Source: CALMEH01 sp964548225 (GTDB lineage Bacteria > Acidobacteriota > Blastocatellia > Pyrinomonadales > Pyrinomonadaceae). From it: a DNA stretch of 64,000 bases. The stretch is taken from assembly GCA_964548225.1 (NCBI GenBank), contig CAZJQP010000013.1:8432-72431 (forward strand), in the 5' to 3' direction. Shown piece by piece: positions 7,695-17,400 of the stretch. The notes beneath the pieces are model-generated. The model was not told the DNA's origin, searched no databases, and worked only from the letters and a program-made list of their open reading frames with translations. Every line of letters starts with the position of its first letter. Position 1 is the stretch's first letter. Position numbers and translations under genes: made by a program.

Positions 7695-9578
7695 TCAAAA
7701 ATCGGCGAAAGCGGTTTCGTTAAGAAAAATTTTCAATATTGCCGTCGTTCCTTGCCCCGCGTTACTTTTTATGTCCAAGCCGGATAATTTGCCGTAATAT
7801 GAGGCTAATCTTTGTTCGATATTATACAATCCAAACCCTTCCGAACGGGATTTTTCGAGATTTGAAAAATCAATGTCCGCCCCCGTGTTTGTAACTCTTA
7901 ACTCCAAAAATGTTTTTCCATCCTCAATTATTGATTTAGCGGCAATTTCAATTTTCCCGCCGGCTTTCGATTTTGAAATGCCGTGTTTTACGGCATTTTC
8001 GACCAAAGGTTGCAAAATCAGCGTCGGAATACGAATTTTTTTCAGCTTCTGCGGCACATTTATTTTAACTTTCAATCTTTCCTCAAAACGCGCTTCCTCA
8101 ATTTCCAGATAATTTTCAATTAATTTGATTTCCTCACCAAGCGTTGTAAACTCCCCGACTGAACGCAAATTGCCACGCAAAAGTTGAGTGAGCTTCATCA
8201 AAGTCGAAAAGGCTTTTTCCGGCGCAGTTTGAATCAAATAACCGATTGTAGTCAGGGCATTAAACAAAAAATGTGGATTCATTTGGGCGCGAAGTGCATT
8301 AAGTTGGGCTTCAGCCGCAAGTTTGCTGAATTCCTGCGCTTGCAATTCCTGCGCGAGACGTTCGTTTGAAACCCGTAAAGTGTCAATTTTTCGAGCCGCA
8401 AGAAGCGCAGTTTGTTCAAGCATTTCAATTTCATCGGAAAGGAGTTTCCGTCCGCCGGCAAAGTTTTTCAATTTGATTTCATAAAACGGAGATTCTGCCG
8501 TTGGAACAAAAATTAAGGCTTCATTTGCATCTAAAATAACACTCGGCAAAACATTTTCGCTTTCATTCAGTTCTTTCCATTTTGCTTCGCCGGACGTTAA
8601 AGCAATTTTTAACTTCTTGCAGGTTTCATCTAAAATAGTGCCGGTGTCCGTTTGTTTCTCAATTATTTGCACGATTTCAGTTCGCAAATTTTCATAATTG
8701 ACGCGACGTAAAATAATTTTATCAACAAACCAAACAGCAAATTTATGAAGCTGCGGATAGCAAAGCGCAGTCGAAATCCACAGCGTCATTACAATAATGG
8801 CGGCTTGCACATCGTTTCGGTCGTGCGTTTCGTGCCAAGCAAGCAACGGAACTGCCGCGAAAACATATAAACCAAATGCCAACGCCGCCAATAAAAGCAA
8901 TGAAAACGCACGTTTCAGAAATAAATCGGCAAAAGCAAAACGATAGTCCTGCAATAAAATTGCCAATGCCAATGGCAAAGAAGATTGGTGTGCAAATAGT
9001 TCGACAATTAATGAACTTTCTTCTTTTTCGCTTGAGAGATGCAATGCCGAAACCGCAAAAATCAGCAAAGCCGTAATCCAAACTGCTTTTTTTTCCAGCG
9101 TTTGCTGAAACGTGAAAACCAACAAACCGCCCAAAAGCCCAAGCGCACCGAAAGTCAAAACCCGCAATGCCAAATCAGAAGGCGCAGAATTAAAAAAAAT
9201 AGCCGAATAAAAATGCAAAATGCTTGCAAACGCACTCAAAATATATGAAAAAAAAGTTAGAAAGCGCACGAATTTATTTTCTATGCCCGCATTTTTCAAC
9301 GCCGAATACACAACCACCGATGGCAAAAACCCAAGCGCAGAATAAGAAATTGCCTGCAAAATCGGTAGAGTCGGAATTTGTCCGAAATCACGTCTGACAA
9401 ATTCAAAAAGCTCGCCCGCGTTCCAAAAAAGTCCTAAAATTGAGGTAGTTAAAAGCAAAAAATCAATAGTTTTCGGCTTCCGATGGCGCAAAACCATTAC
9501 CAAAAGCAAAAAATAAAGAGCTACGCCAACCGTAAAACCGAGCAAATTTATGAGTGATGCCGAATTGAGCGAATTCAT
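7695..9578 (-). CDS. LytS/YehU-type membrane sensor histidine kinase
   Basis: The 627-residue protein begins with seven to eight hydrophobic helices (residues 10-290), then a GAF-like or linker region, and a His_kinase-type phosphoacceptor region NPHFLFNALTTIGYLI, which is the diagnostic block of the LytS family. The ATPase part has the N box VENAVKHG and a G box EGFGLYNIEQRL near the C-terminus. It acts in the inner membrane and should phosphorylate the LytTR regulator encoded immediately downstream. The signal is unknown. The 5' gap to the gene at 9641 is about 60 bases, and that gene is also on the minus strand, so read-through is possible. Confidence 0.92.
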   Translation of the reverse strand: MNSLNSASLINLLGFTVGVALYFLLLVMVLRHRKPKTIDFLLLTTSILGLFWNAGELFEFVRRDFGQIPTLPILQAISYSALGFLPSVVVYSALKNAGIENKFVRFLTFFSYILSAFASILHFYSAIFFNSAPSDLALRVLTFGALGLLGGLLVFTFQQTLEKKAVWITALLIFAVSALHLSSEKEESSLIVELFAHQSSLPLALAILLQDYRFAFADLFLKRAFSLLLLAALAFGLYVFAAVPLLAWHETHDRNDVQAAIIVMTLWISTALCYPQLHKFAVWFVDKIILRRVNYENLRTEIVQIIEKQTDTGTILDETCKKLKIALTSGEAKWKELNESENVLPSVILDANEALIFVPTAESPFYEIKLKNFAGGRKLLSDEIEMLEQTALLAARKIDTLRVSNERLAQELQAQEFSKLAAEAQLNALRAQMNPHFLFNALTTIGYLIQTAPEKAFSTLMKLTQLLRGNLRSVGEFTTLGEEIKLIENYLEIEEARFEERLKVKINVPQKLKKIRIPTLILQPLVENAVKHGISKSKAGGKIEIAAKSIIEDGKTFLELRVTNTGADIDFSNLEKSRSEGFGLYNIEQRLASYYGKLSGLDIKSNAGQGTTAILKIFLNETAFADF

Positions 9579-9640
9579 AAAATAGTGGTCAGTGTTTGTG
9601 TTTCAACTTTCGATTCACAATCTACCACTCACCAAATACT

Positions 9641-11590
9641 TTAATCCAATCTTAAAGTTTCCTTCAATTCGATTTGTTTTGTTGTGTTATTTTTGTCGGT
9701 AATTCTGAGCGGAATTTCCCATTGAATAGTTTTAATCAAACAAACTCCCGTATTATCTTCGCGGCAATAATAGACGTTTATTTTTGCTTTTAGAATAGTT
9801 TCACCTTTTTTCAAAGTTGAAAAAGAAACCGTTAACGGAATACTGTTGAATTTTTGTCGGGCATTTTTGATTTTTATTGTGTCGCTTTTCTCCGTTGTGA
9901 TTTCATAGCGATTGGGCGCATTTTGATTGAGATGAAAACCATTCGGGAATTTCAAATTAATAATCAAAGAATTTTCGTTTTTGGCAGAAATTTCCTGTTT
10001 GGGAAATTTTATCACCGACAAATTCGGTTCAATAATTTCACTTTCGTCAGAGTTTGGCGGAGCTAAACCTTCGATTTTGAGCGTTGAAACTAATTTGGTT
10101 TTCAAATCAACAATTCTCACCGCGTGATTATTTGTATCGGCGATATACAAATTATCATTCGCCACACTCAAACCCGCAGGTTCGTAAAATGTTGGCTGTT
10201 TGCCGTCAATTTGTCCTGAATTTCCGTTGCCGAGAAAAGTATTTACAGTATCATTTTTAGGATCGAGAATTTTTATTTTGTGATTATAAGTGTCTGCAAT
10301 TAATACTTTTCCTTCATACATCTCTACACCCAAAGGATGTTGAAAACGCACTTCGTCGCCTTCCCCGTCTTGGTCGCCAAAAATAAATAAATCGCCACCG
10401 GCAAGCGTTTCGACTGTTTGTTTTTGAAGGTTTATTCGACGAATGACATTTGTTTCGCTGTCTGCAACATAGAAATTTTTACCATCGGAAACAATGCCCG
10501 AAGGTTGACCGAAAGCGGACAAGCCGAGTCTGCCGTCGAGTCTGGCTTCCGCGCCTGTTCCGGCAAATGGTTGGGCTGTTTGTTTGTCAAAATCAATTCG
10601 CCAAATTTGATGCGTTCCTGCCATTGCCACAAAAAGCGAATTTCCGTCTTTGACCAAATCCCAAGGCGAACTCAACGAAGTTTTAATACCGCCGCCTTTC
10701 GTGCGAAATTCGGCTTGTTTTCCATTACCGGAAACTGTTTCTACTATTTTCAATTTCAAATTAACGCGACGGATTGAATGATTTGCAGTATCGGCAACAT
10801 AAAGATTTTCGCCATCAAGAGCCAAACCTTGCGGACGATTAAATGCCGCCGTTTGGAAATTTCCGTCTGAGAGATTTTCTTTGCCGTTGCCGATTACGTC
10901 GAGCAATTTGCCTTTTAAATCCGTAATAACAATGCGGTTATGATTCGTATCGGAAATAAAAAGCCGATTAGATTTGCCGTCTGCCAAAACCTTGCCGGGG
11001 AAGGCGAGCGGCAAATCTCCGATTTTTGCTTTTTCGAGTGCAAATTTCAAAGGATATTCACGAAGTTCGCCACGAGTGCGAAAATCCGACACCAATTTTT
11101 CAATTTCTGCGCCGATTTCATCAAATTGCCCTTCGCCAAACCAACGATTTACAATTTCACCTCTCGGATTTATCAAAACTAAGCCGGGATACGCGATGAT
11201 TTTATAAGCATTCCATATCTTAAAATCCGCATCGTTCACAACCGGATGTTCGATGTCATAACGGACAATTATTTTGCGGATATTTTCCGTTTCTCCTTCA
11301 TTGTCGAATTTAGCTGAATGAACACCAATGATAACTAATTGATTCGGGTATTTTTCTTCCAAACGCCTTAAATCCGGCAATATATGAATGCAGTTGATAC
11401 ACCCGTAAGTCCAAAAATCAAGCAACACGATTTTTCCTTTGAGGGCAGCAAGGGACAAAGGTTGGTCAGTATTCAGCCAACTTTTTCCCCCGACAAGTTC
11501 AGGCGCACGAATTTGTTGCTGTGCTTGCACAGAAAAAAAACTGCAAAAAACCAAAACCAAACTTAAAAATATCGAAATTTGAAACTTCAT
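9641..11590 (-). CDS. Secreted thioredoxin-like / NHL-repeat protein (NHLRC2-like)
   Basis: A signal peptide (residues 1-23, ending SVQAQ) is followed by a TlpA/DsbE-like thioredoxin domain with a C-x-x-C site in FWTYGCINCIHILPDLRRLE and the cis-proline region KIIAYPGLVLINPRG. Residues 195-500 hold at least five NHL repeats of the type LYVADTANHSIRRVNL, expected to make a six-bladed propeller. The last 110 residues are a beta-rich domain with two cysteines (VYYCREDNTGVCLI) similar to the immunoglobulin-like domain of DsbD-type proteins. The order thioredoxin-NHL-beta domain is that of NHLRC2. A periplasmic redox role is likely; the partner is unknown. Confidence 0.88.
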   Translation of the reverse strand: MKFQISIFLSLVLVFCSFFSVQAQQQIRAPELVGGKSWLNTDQPLSLAALKGKIVLLDFWTYGCINCIHILPDLRRLEEKYPNQLVIIGVHSAKFDNEGETENIRKIIVRYDIEHPVVNDADFKIWNAYKIIAYPGLVLINPRGEIVNRWFGEGQFDEIGAEIEKLVSDFRTRGELREYPLKFALEKAKIGDLPLAFPGKVLADGKSNRLFISDTNHNRIVITDLKGKLLDVIGNGKENLSDGNFQTAAFNRPQGLALDGENLYVADTANHSIRRVNLKLKIVETVSGNGKQAEFRTKGGGIKTSLSSPWDLVKDGNSLFVAMAGTHQIWRIDFDKQTAQPFAGTGAEARLDGRLGLSAFGQPSGIVSDGKNFYVADSETNVIRRINLQKQTVETLAGGDLFIFGDQDGEGDEVRFQHPLGVEMYEGKVLIADTYNHKIKILDPKNDTVNTFLGNGNSGQIDGKQPTFYEPAGLSVANDNLYIADTNNHAVRIVDLKTKLVSTLKIEGLAPPNSDESEIIEPNLSVIKFPKQEISAKNENSLIINLKFPNGFHLNQNAPNRYEITTEKSDTIKIKNARQKFNSIPLTVSFSTLKKGETILKAKINVYYCREDNTGVCLIKTIQWEIPLRITDKNNTTKQIELKETLRLD

Positions 11591-11667
11591 ATTTGTAGAA
11601 TGTTATTTTACCACCAAATTGTTCCATTTTTTTCGGCAAGTTTCACAAAATCTGTTTCTTTAAAGAC

Positions 11668-11698
11668 AAAAAAGCAGAGCTATTAACTCTGCTTTTTC
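11668..11698 (-). terminator. Rho-independent terminator downstream of the gene at 11719
   Basis: The hairpin AAAAAGCAGAG / CTCTGCTTTTT with a 7-base loop lies 21 bases beyond the stop of the secreted-protein gene; A and T tracts on both sides make it usable from either strand. Confidence 0.85.
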
Positions 11699-11718
11699 TT
11701 ATTTCACTTCTTAATTTG

Positions 11719-12534
11719 TTATTCAAAAAGTCCGTCGCCGATACTCATTTTGAGGTCAAGGTTTTTAACTTTTCCTTTGCTTGAGCCATAAACTTTTACT
11801 TTCCAATCGCCCGGAATAAGAAAATCCGATGCTTTCACTTGATACGAAATTTTCATTCTTTGGCTGTTGCTGATGCCCAAAATCACCGAATCACGCGAAT
11901 AACCTGTATCAGAATCAAGTTTCGTATTGCCTTTGTAAAACTCAAATTTCAGTTGATAATTTTCCAAGGTTACTTCGTCAGTATCCCAATTTGCCTGAAT
12001 CGTCAAATTTCCGGTAAATGGCATCGAAATTGTCTTTGTTGCCGAGCCTGATTGAACTAAACCGAATTTCGACGGTGCAGAAATCGTTTTAGTTTGTGAG
12101 CCGGTTGTATAAAACTCAACCGTTCCGCGAACAGGCTGATTTACTTCATTATTGTTTGCTGATTCTAAATTAAGCATTTCAACTCTCCAAGTGCGAACGG
12201 TGTTTGAACCGCCGGCTGCGGGCAAATTTAATTGAAATGTTTCTTCCGCACCGCCGATTGAACGAATAACCGAATCAATTGCACCATTTGGCGAAATCAG
12301 ACGAAAACGCACTTGCCGTTGTGCAAAATTATTATTTGAACCATCACGGCTTACCTTAAAGCGCACAGAAACCGGTAGCGCGTTGTGAATTGATACTTGT
12401 GTTTGTGAACTTGCGGTCGCACCGCCATTCAAAACCATTGAACGTATTTCCGATGCGAAAGACGCAACCGTCAACAAACCAACCATTACCAAAGAACTAA
12501 TAACTGCGAATAATCTATTTTTCAAATTTTTCAT
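11719..12534 (-). CDS. Secreted beta-rich protein linked to the sigma/anti-sigma locus
   Basis: The start has a strong ribosome site (AGGAGAAAGGAA). The 271-residue product has a signal peptide (FAVISSLVMVGLLTVASFAS) and then alternating beta-strand-like sequence without recognisable catalytic residues. Its own predicted terminator lies downstream, and upstream (12603-12633) is a 31-base motif also found before the anti-sigma gene, so it is probably a target of the neighbouring sigma factor. I do not recognise the family. It may be an envelope or extracellular structural protein; that is inference. Confidence 0.75.
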   Translation of the reverse strand: MKNLKNRLFAVISSLVMVGLLTVASFASEIRSMVLNGGATASSQTQVSIHNALPVSVRFKVSRDGSNNNFAQRQVRFRLISPNGAIDSVIRSIGGAEETFQLNLPAAGGSNTVRTWRVEMLNLESANNNEVNQPVRGTVEFYTTGSQTKTISAPSKFGLVQSGSATKTISMPFTGNLTIQANWDTDEVTLENYQLKFEFYKGNTKLDSDTGYSRDSVILGISNSQRMKISYQVKASDFLIPGDWKVKVYGSSKGKVKNLDLKMSIGDGLFE

Positions 12535-12602
12535 TTCCTTTCTCCTAATATTTTAATTGAGCGGATGAACGTAAATCTTAATCGTTCAACTCACTTCACT
12601 TG

Positions 12603-12633
12603 TAACTGTCGGGAAACGAAAAAATGTGTCGCA
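12603..12633 (-). promoter_or_regulatory. Promoter-like motif TGCGACACAT-N13-GACAGTTA, copy 1
   Basis: Read on the minus strand, TGCGACACAT (12633-12624) is followed after 13 bases by GACAGTTA (12610-12603), about 70 bases before the ATG of the secreted-protein gene. The same two boxes with the same spacing lie before the anti-sigma gene. This is a plausible promoter for the local alternative sigma factor. The first box is also the 3' arm of the hairpin terminator at 12617-12670. Confidence 0.5.
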
Positions 12634-12670
12634 AAAATTTTCACTTTTTTTGAAAATTTTTGCGACACAT
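12617..12670 (-). terminator. Strong hairpin terminator after the anti-sigma gene
   Basis: A perfect 20-base stem (arms 12624-12643 and 12651-12670, 7-base loop) followed on the minus strand by TTTTTT lies 36 bases beyond the stop of the anti-sigma-like gene. Confidence 0.85.
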
Positions 12671-12705
12671 CTGCTAAATACAAGCAAAAACAAGTATTTA
12701 CAGCC

Positions 12706-13668
12706 TTATTTTTTTTCTACAATTAAATCAAAAAAATCTAAATCTTCAAACTCTTGGTCAGCCTTTGCGCCTTTTAGCGTTATTTTATAAATGCCTTTGC
12801 GAAGTTTTTTGGCAGGAATCGTCAGATTCAGAGATTTTTTATTTTGGGCGTTTCGACTCGAAATCAAATTTCCGCCCGCATCGCGCATTTCGATTCGGAA
12901 CTTTGTAAATTCTTCTTCGGTATTAAATCGGAGCCGCAAAAAAATGCTGCCGGTTTCGGGTTTTAAACTAATTTTGTTTGCTTCATTTCCACCGCTTCTC
13001 GAATCGGAAGAAAATAAATCCAAACGTGCCATCACCGGCGAAACTTGCCGCGGTTGCGGCGTAGTTTCGGTTTTCGGCTCTTCTTTTTTCTCAATCGGCG
13101 AGGGCGATTTTTTCGGCTCAATCGGCGTTGAATTTACGTTTGGCGAAGTATTTGAAAATGGCGTTGAAATTGGCGAAACTGTCGGCGAAGGCAACTTTGT
13201 CGGCGTAGTTTGAATATTTTCATTGTCAATTTTCACAATTTCGGTCGGACGTTGTAAAAACCAAATAAAACCGCCAATCAGCGTGAGAAACAAAACAGCA
13301 AGCGAAGCATACACCAAATTCGGAACGCTGAAAAAACCTTTCAAACTTTCCCAAAATGAAGGTGTTGCAGTTTCAGCAATCGCAATCGGTGCGAGAGATT
13401 TTTCATTTTCCAACAAAACCGCGGCGGCTTTGACTCGCGCTTGGCGGCGTTCGGAAACCAAAAAATTTTCTTCAAATTTGCGTTTTTGGGAAAATTCCAA
13501 TTCATCGCGGACATATAAATCAATCAAATCAGTTTCTACTTCATCTAAAAACAGGCTAAATTCTTCGTCCGCAAAAAATCTTTCTTCCAACGCCGTTTGC
13601 TCGGTTTCGGAAAATTCGCCCAAGAAATAGCGAATTGCCTCGTTTTCATTAAAATCGTTTTTCATCAT
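12706..13668 (-). CDS. Membrane anti-sigma-factor-like protein
   Basis: The N-terminal cytoplasmic part (about 135 residues, acidic and helical: EAIRYFLGEFSETEQTALEE ... ETDLIDLYVRDEL) resembles the anti-sigma domains seen beside acidobacterial ECF genes. One transmembrane helix follows (LVYASLAVLFLTLIGGFIWF), then a long Pro/Ser/Thr linker with KKSPSPIEKKEEPK, and a C-terminal beta-rich domain of about 100 residues (GSIFLRLRFNTEEEFTKFRI) that should lie in the periplasm. It sits 94 bases downstream of the sigma gene at 13763. The topology fits a signal-sensing anti-sigma factor that holds the sigma factor at the membrane. Two ATG codons in a row make the exact start uncertain by one residue. 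Confidence 0.75.
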   Translation of the reverse strand: MMKNDFNENEAIRYFLGEFSETEQTALEERFFADEEFSLFLDEVETDLIDLYVRDELEFSQKRKFEENFLVSERRQARVKAAAVLLENEKSLAPIAIAETATPSFWESLKGFFSVPNLVYASLAVLFLTLIGGFIWFLQRPTEIVKIDNENIQTTPTKLPSPTVSPISTPFSNTSPNVNSTPIEPKKSPSPIEKKEEPKTETTPQPRQVSPVMARLDLFSSDSRSGGNEANKISLKPETGSIFLRLRFNTEEEFTKFRIEMRDAGGNLISSRNAQNKKSLNLTIPAKKLRKGIYKITLKGAKADQEFEDLDFFDLIVEKK

Positions 13669-13724
13669 CAAAAATTTTTCTGCAAAAAGTTTGTCTATTT
13701 AACGTCTTTTTGCCTTTCTATTTT

Positions 13725-13755
13725 TAACTGTCATTTTTCGCAAAAATGTGTCGCA
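13725..13755 (-). promoter_or_regulatory. Promoter-like motif TGCGACACAT-N13-GACAGTTA, copy 2
   Basis: On the minus strand TGCGACACAT (13755-13746) and GACAGTTA (13732-13725) have exactly the spacing of the copy at 12603-12633. It lies between the sigma stop codon and the anti-sigma start, so the anti-sigma gene may have its own, autoregulated promoter. Confidence 0.5.
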
Positions 13756-13762
13756 TTTTTTT

Positions 13763-14353
13763 TTACTTTTTTTTCAGACAGCCCAAAATGCAATCTTCCA
13801 GTTTTTCGCGCAGACGCACCGCACGATTTCTGAGCGCGTTTTGCGGAATGTTCAAACTCTGTGCCAAACGCTGACGATTTTCAATTTTTTCGCGCTTTTC
13901 GCCTTGATAGTATCGAATGATAATCTCTCGATTTTCTGTTGAGAGTTCTTGCAAACATTTATTCAAACACGAAAGTTTTCTTTCATTTTCGGCTTTTTCA
14001 TCGGCTAATTCTTGAGGAAATTCGGATTCGGGGAGTTCTTTTGCAAGAGTTGATTCACGAACTCGTTGTTTGTGAATTTCCAAAACCAACATTCGTGCAA
14101 CACCATAAACGTATTGGCTTACATCTTGGATTTCGCTTTCAGTCAGTTTTTTGGCAATGCGATTGAAAACTTCGTCCGTGTGAGTTTCAGCGTCAAAAAA
14201 TCCGCGACCTTCAAAAAACCGGATAAGATTGCGCCGAATCTTCAAATATTTTTCGCCTGCCGCCTCACGGTCTTCAGCGTCTAACACCAAAAGCAATTTA
14301 TCAAATGCTTCCTGCGTCAACTGCCATTTAACTTTTGCGGTAACTTTGGACAT
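13763..14353 (-). CDS. Sigma-70-family (ECF-like) RNA polymerase sigma factor
   Basis: The ATG at 14353 gives 196 residues (MSKVTAKVKWQLTQEAFDKL). A region-2-like segment spans FEGRGFFDAETHTDEVFNRI to VYGVARMLVLEIHKQRV, and the region-4-like helix-turn-helix is NREIIIRYYQGEKREKIENR followed by LNIPQNALRNRAVRLREKLE. Length and organisation fit the ECF-like sigma factors common in acidobacteria. It is the middle member of CHAT gene (73 bases upstream) - sigma - anti-sigma-like gene, all on the minus strand, and should be controlled by the membrane protein encoded downstream. Confidence 0.85.
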   Translation of the reverse strand: MSKVTAKVKWQLTQEAFDKLLLVLDAEDREAAGEKYLKIRRNLIRFFEGRGFFDAETHTDEVFNRIAKKLTESEIQDVSQYVYGVARMLVLEIHKQRVRESTLAKELPESEFPQELADEKAENERKLSCLNKCLQELSTENREIIIRYYQGEKREKIENRQRLAQSLNIPQNALRNRAVRLREKLEDCILGCLKKK

Positions 14354-14369
14354 TATTCGATTTTTGGTT

Positions 14370-14418
14370 TTTGGTCTTTGGTCTTTGTCTAATGATTTGA
14401 AAAAAACCAAAGACCAAA
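14370..14418 (-). other. Hairpin between the CHAT and sigma genes
   Basis: TTTGGTCTTTGG (14370-14381) pairs with CCAAAGACCAAA (14407-14418) across a 25-base loop. It lies just after the CHAT stop codon and before the sigma gene, so it may act as a partial terminator or processing site that sets the ratio of the two products. Confidence 0.5.
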
Positions 14419-14425
14419 ATCTAAT

Positions 14426-17400
14426 TTATTTCCATTCGCCTTGAAAGGTAAAAGCTGCCCAATAAAACGGATTGTCCAAACCTTTTTCTTTTATCATCGA
14501 AATTTGTGCTTTTTGAAGAGCTTTCGATGGCGGCAAATTTTCCTTGAGCATTGATTGATAAAATCTCTGCATCAATTTTGAAGTTGGGCGATCATCAACC
14601 ATCCATAAACTCGCAACGACACTTTTCGCGCCGGCATACATAAAAGCGTGTGTGAATCCGACCAAACCTTCGCCACGAATTTCTTCTCCCAAACCTGTTT
14701 CGCACGCGCTCAAAACTACAAGTTGGGCATTTAATTTGAAATTGTAAATTTCGTTCATACGCCAAATTCCCTCTTGCGGATTTCCGTTTTGATCAAATAA
14801 CGATAGCACTACACCCGAAAGTTCGTTAAATCGAGCATCGAACGAATTGTGAGTCGCAAAATGCAAAATTCTAAACTGGCTCAAATCCTGTTTTCGCAAA
14901 TTTGTTAAATTTGCGTCAAATCCGTTTGCCGTAAATCTTTTTTCTACCGGAAATAGCGGATAAATTCCCTCTGATTCCCGCCCGCTGAATACAAGCCGCG
15001 TGAATTTCCCTCGCTCAGTTGAATTGGTGTTTGGTTTGATTGCCAAAGTCAATCGCTCATCATTCAAATTAAAAACCGGATCGGCGAAAATCGCTAACTC
15101 CTTGCCTGTTCCACGCCTTTCATTTTTCCGCAAAGTTGCCAAAGCCGAAGCTGACGGAAGATTTATGATTTCATTGGTTTCTATCAAATATCGTTCGTTC
15201 GATGGCGAGTTTTTTACAACGGGCAAAGCGGCAAACGGGATGTATTGCAAAACCTCAGAACTAACAATTAAAAGTCTTTTGTTCTCAATCAAATTGGCAG
15301 CAGGCGAAATTAGAATTTTGCTTAGTTCGGCAGAGGTTCTTTGCATTTCGGAGTTTGCTTTTTGAACTCGCATTTCCGTCTGTTTTTCGGTTTCGTTTGG
15401 CAATGACTTTCGCAGTGTTTTCAACGAAACGTAAAAAGCACGCGCCAACGGTTCAATTTCCGTGCGTTTCGGCAATTCGATTACTTTGAGAGATTTTTTC
15501 TCGACTACAAACAAGAAACTGCGTTCCGTTCCGAGAGAAAATTCGAGCAAAACCGTATTTTCATCCAAAACCTTCGATTGAATTTCCGATAAATTCAATG
15601 GTTTGGCATCGGAAAAACTCGCAAATTTCGGATTTGATTCACGAATTTTTCCGACAATTTCTTGATACTCTCTTATTAAATCAATAATTTCCTTCTCAAC
15701 TTCAGCTAATTTTTGAGGCGATTTTGCACCCATAATTTTTTGCCGAACCGTTTCTTTGGAATTTATAGTTTGGCGCAAAAATTTTTCTTTTTCGAGCAAT
15801 TCTTTTGGAATTCCTTCGCCCAATTCGGTTTGCCCGATTGATTCGAGCAAATTTCGCGCCCGCGCCCGTTCGCTTGCTTGCAAAGCCAAAGCATCAAAAC
15901 CTTTGGTTGGTTCGGCATTGTGCCGCAACATTAGCAAATCAATGTAAAACTCATTATAATCTTGGCTTTTAGCAAAAAATTTCGCTTGTAAATCTTGTCG
16001 TTTTATTTTGTTCCGTGAATCTTCAATAAGCGTTAAGGCTTGTTCAATTTTCGTTTGTGATTCGTCTAACTTCCCAAGTTTGCTTTCCGTTTTTGCGGCG
16101 CAAAGCAAGGCAACCGATTCGCCCAAACGATTTTGAATTTTCCGATTGATTTCGACCGAAGATTTACAATTTTCCAAGGCTTTCAGAAAATTGCCCGAAA
16201 AATAAAAATTTTCGCCAATACGAAACATTGCTTGAGCTTCCCAATCCGGCAATTCAAATTCTTGAAAAATCGGTAAAGCCGCCTGAAAAAATTCTAAAGC
16301 CTTTTCTCTATTACCTTTTTGTTGAAAAACAACGCCCAAATTTAAAAGTGCCATTGCTTCACGCGGCTTATTTTTCAATTCGCGGAAAATCTCCAATGAT
16401 TTTGTTTGTAATTCGAGGGATTTTTCTAAATTTCCCAGTTTTATATTCAAAAGCGCAAGATTGTTTAAATTTGCCGCTTCATTTGCGCGAAGTTTGAGTT
16501 TGCGATTGAGTTCGAGCGATTGTTCGTAAAATTCGACAGCATTTGCATAATCGCCCAAATCATCATAGGCTGCGCCTAAATTGTTCAAACAAAAGGTTTG
16601 ATTGATTTCATTGCCGAGCGAACGGAAAATTTCGAGAGCTTTCTTATAACATTCGATAGCTTTTTGAAATTCGCTGATTCCTTTAAAAACCGAACCCAAA
16701 TTTACTAAAGTTACGGCTTCCTGTGCTTTTTCTTTTATTTCCCGACGAATATTCAGGGCTTTTTCAAGAAACTCAATGGCTTTTACAGGTTCACCTAAAT
16801 CATCGTAAATCGAACCGATGTTGTGCAATGCCCAAGCCTCTTGGCTTCGGTCGTTTTCTTCTTGAAAAATCGGCAAAATCTCTTCAAATTGCTTTATTGC
16901 TTCGCGTGATTTACCCAACTTTGATGTAATTAAAGCTAAATTTCCGCCGATTTTAGCAATTCCGTTTTTATCTTTCACTTTGCGGTAAATTTCGAGTGCT
17001 TCATTACATAGCTCTTCGGCTTTTTTCAAATTATCCAATTTGTAATGAACTGCCGCTTCGTTTGATAAACTTTGTGCAAGTTGTGGAAAGGCATTTATTT
17101 CGCGGAAAATCTCGGCGGATTTGGCAAAATTTTCAATTGATTTTTGGATGTCGTTTAAGCCGATGTAAAGAATTCCGAGATAATAATAAACAAATGCTTC
17201 ACCGAAACGATCTTTGGCGGTTTGAAAATGCGGAAGCGATTCCTTAAAGGCATTGACAGCAGAATTTTTTGCGTCTGCCCGTCCTGAAAACCAGACGGAA
17301 ATTGCTTGATTATATAAATCTTCGGCTTTGATGCGACTTTTGTCGCTTTCATTTGCCGGACGCAATTCTTCTAATCTTATCTCAAAACTGCCCGGCGTTT

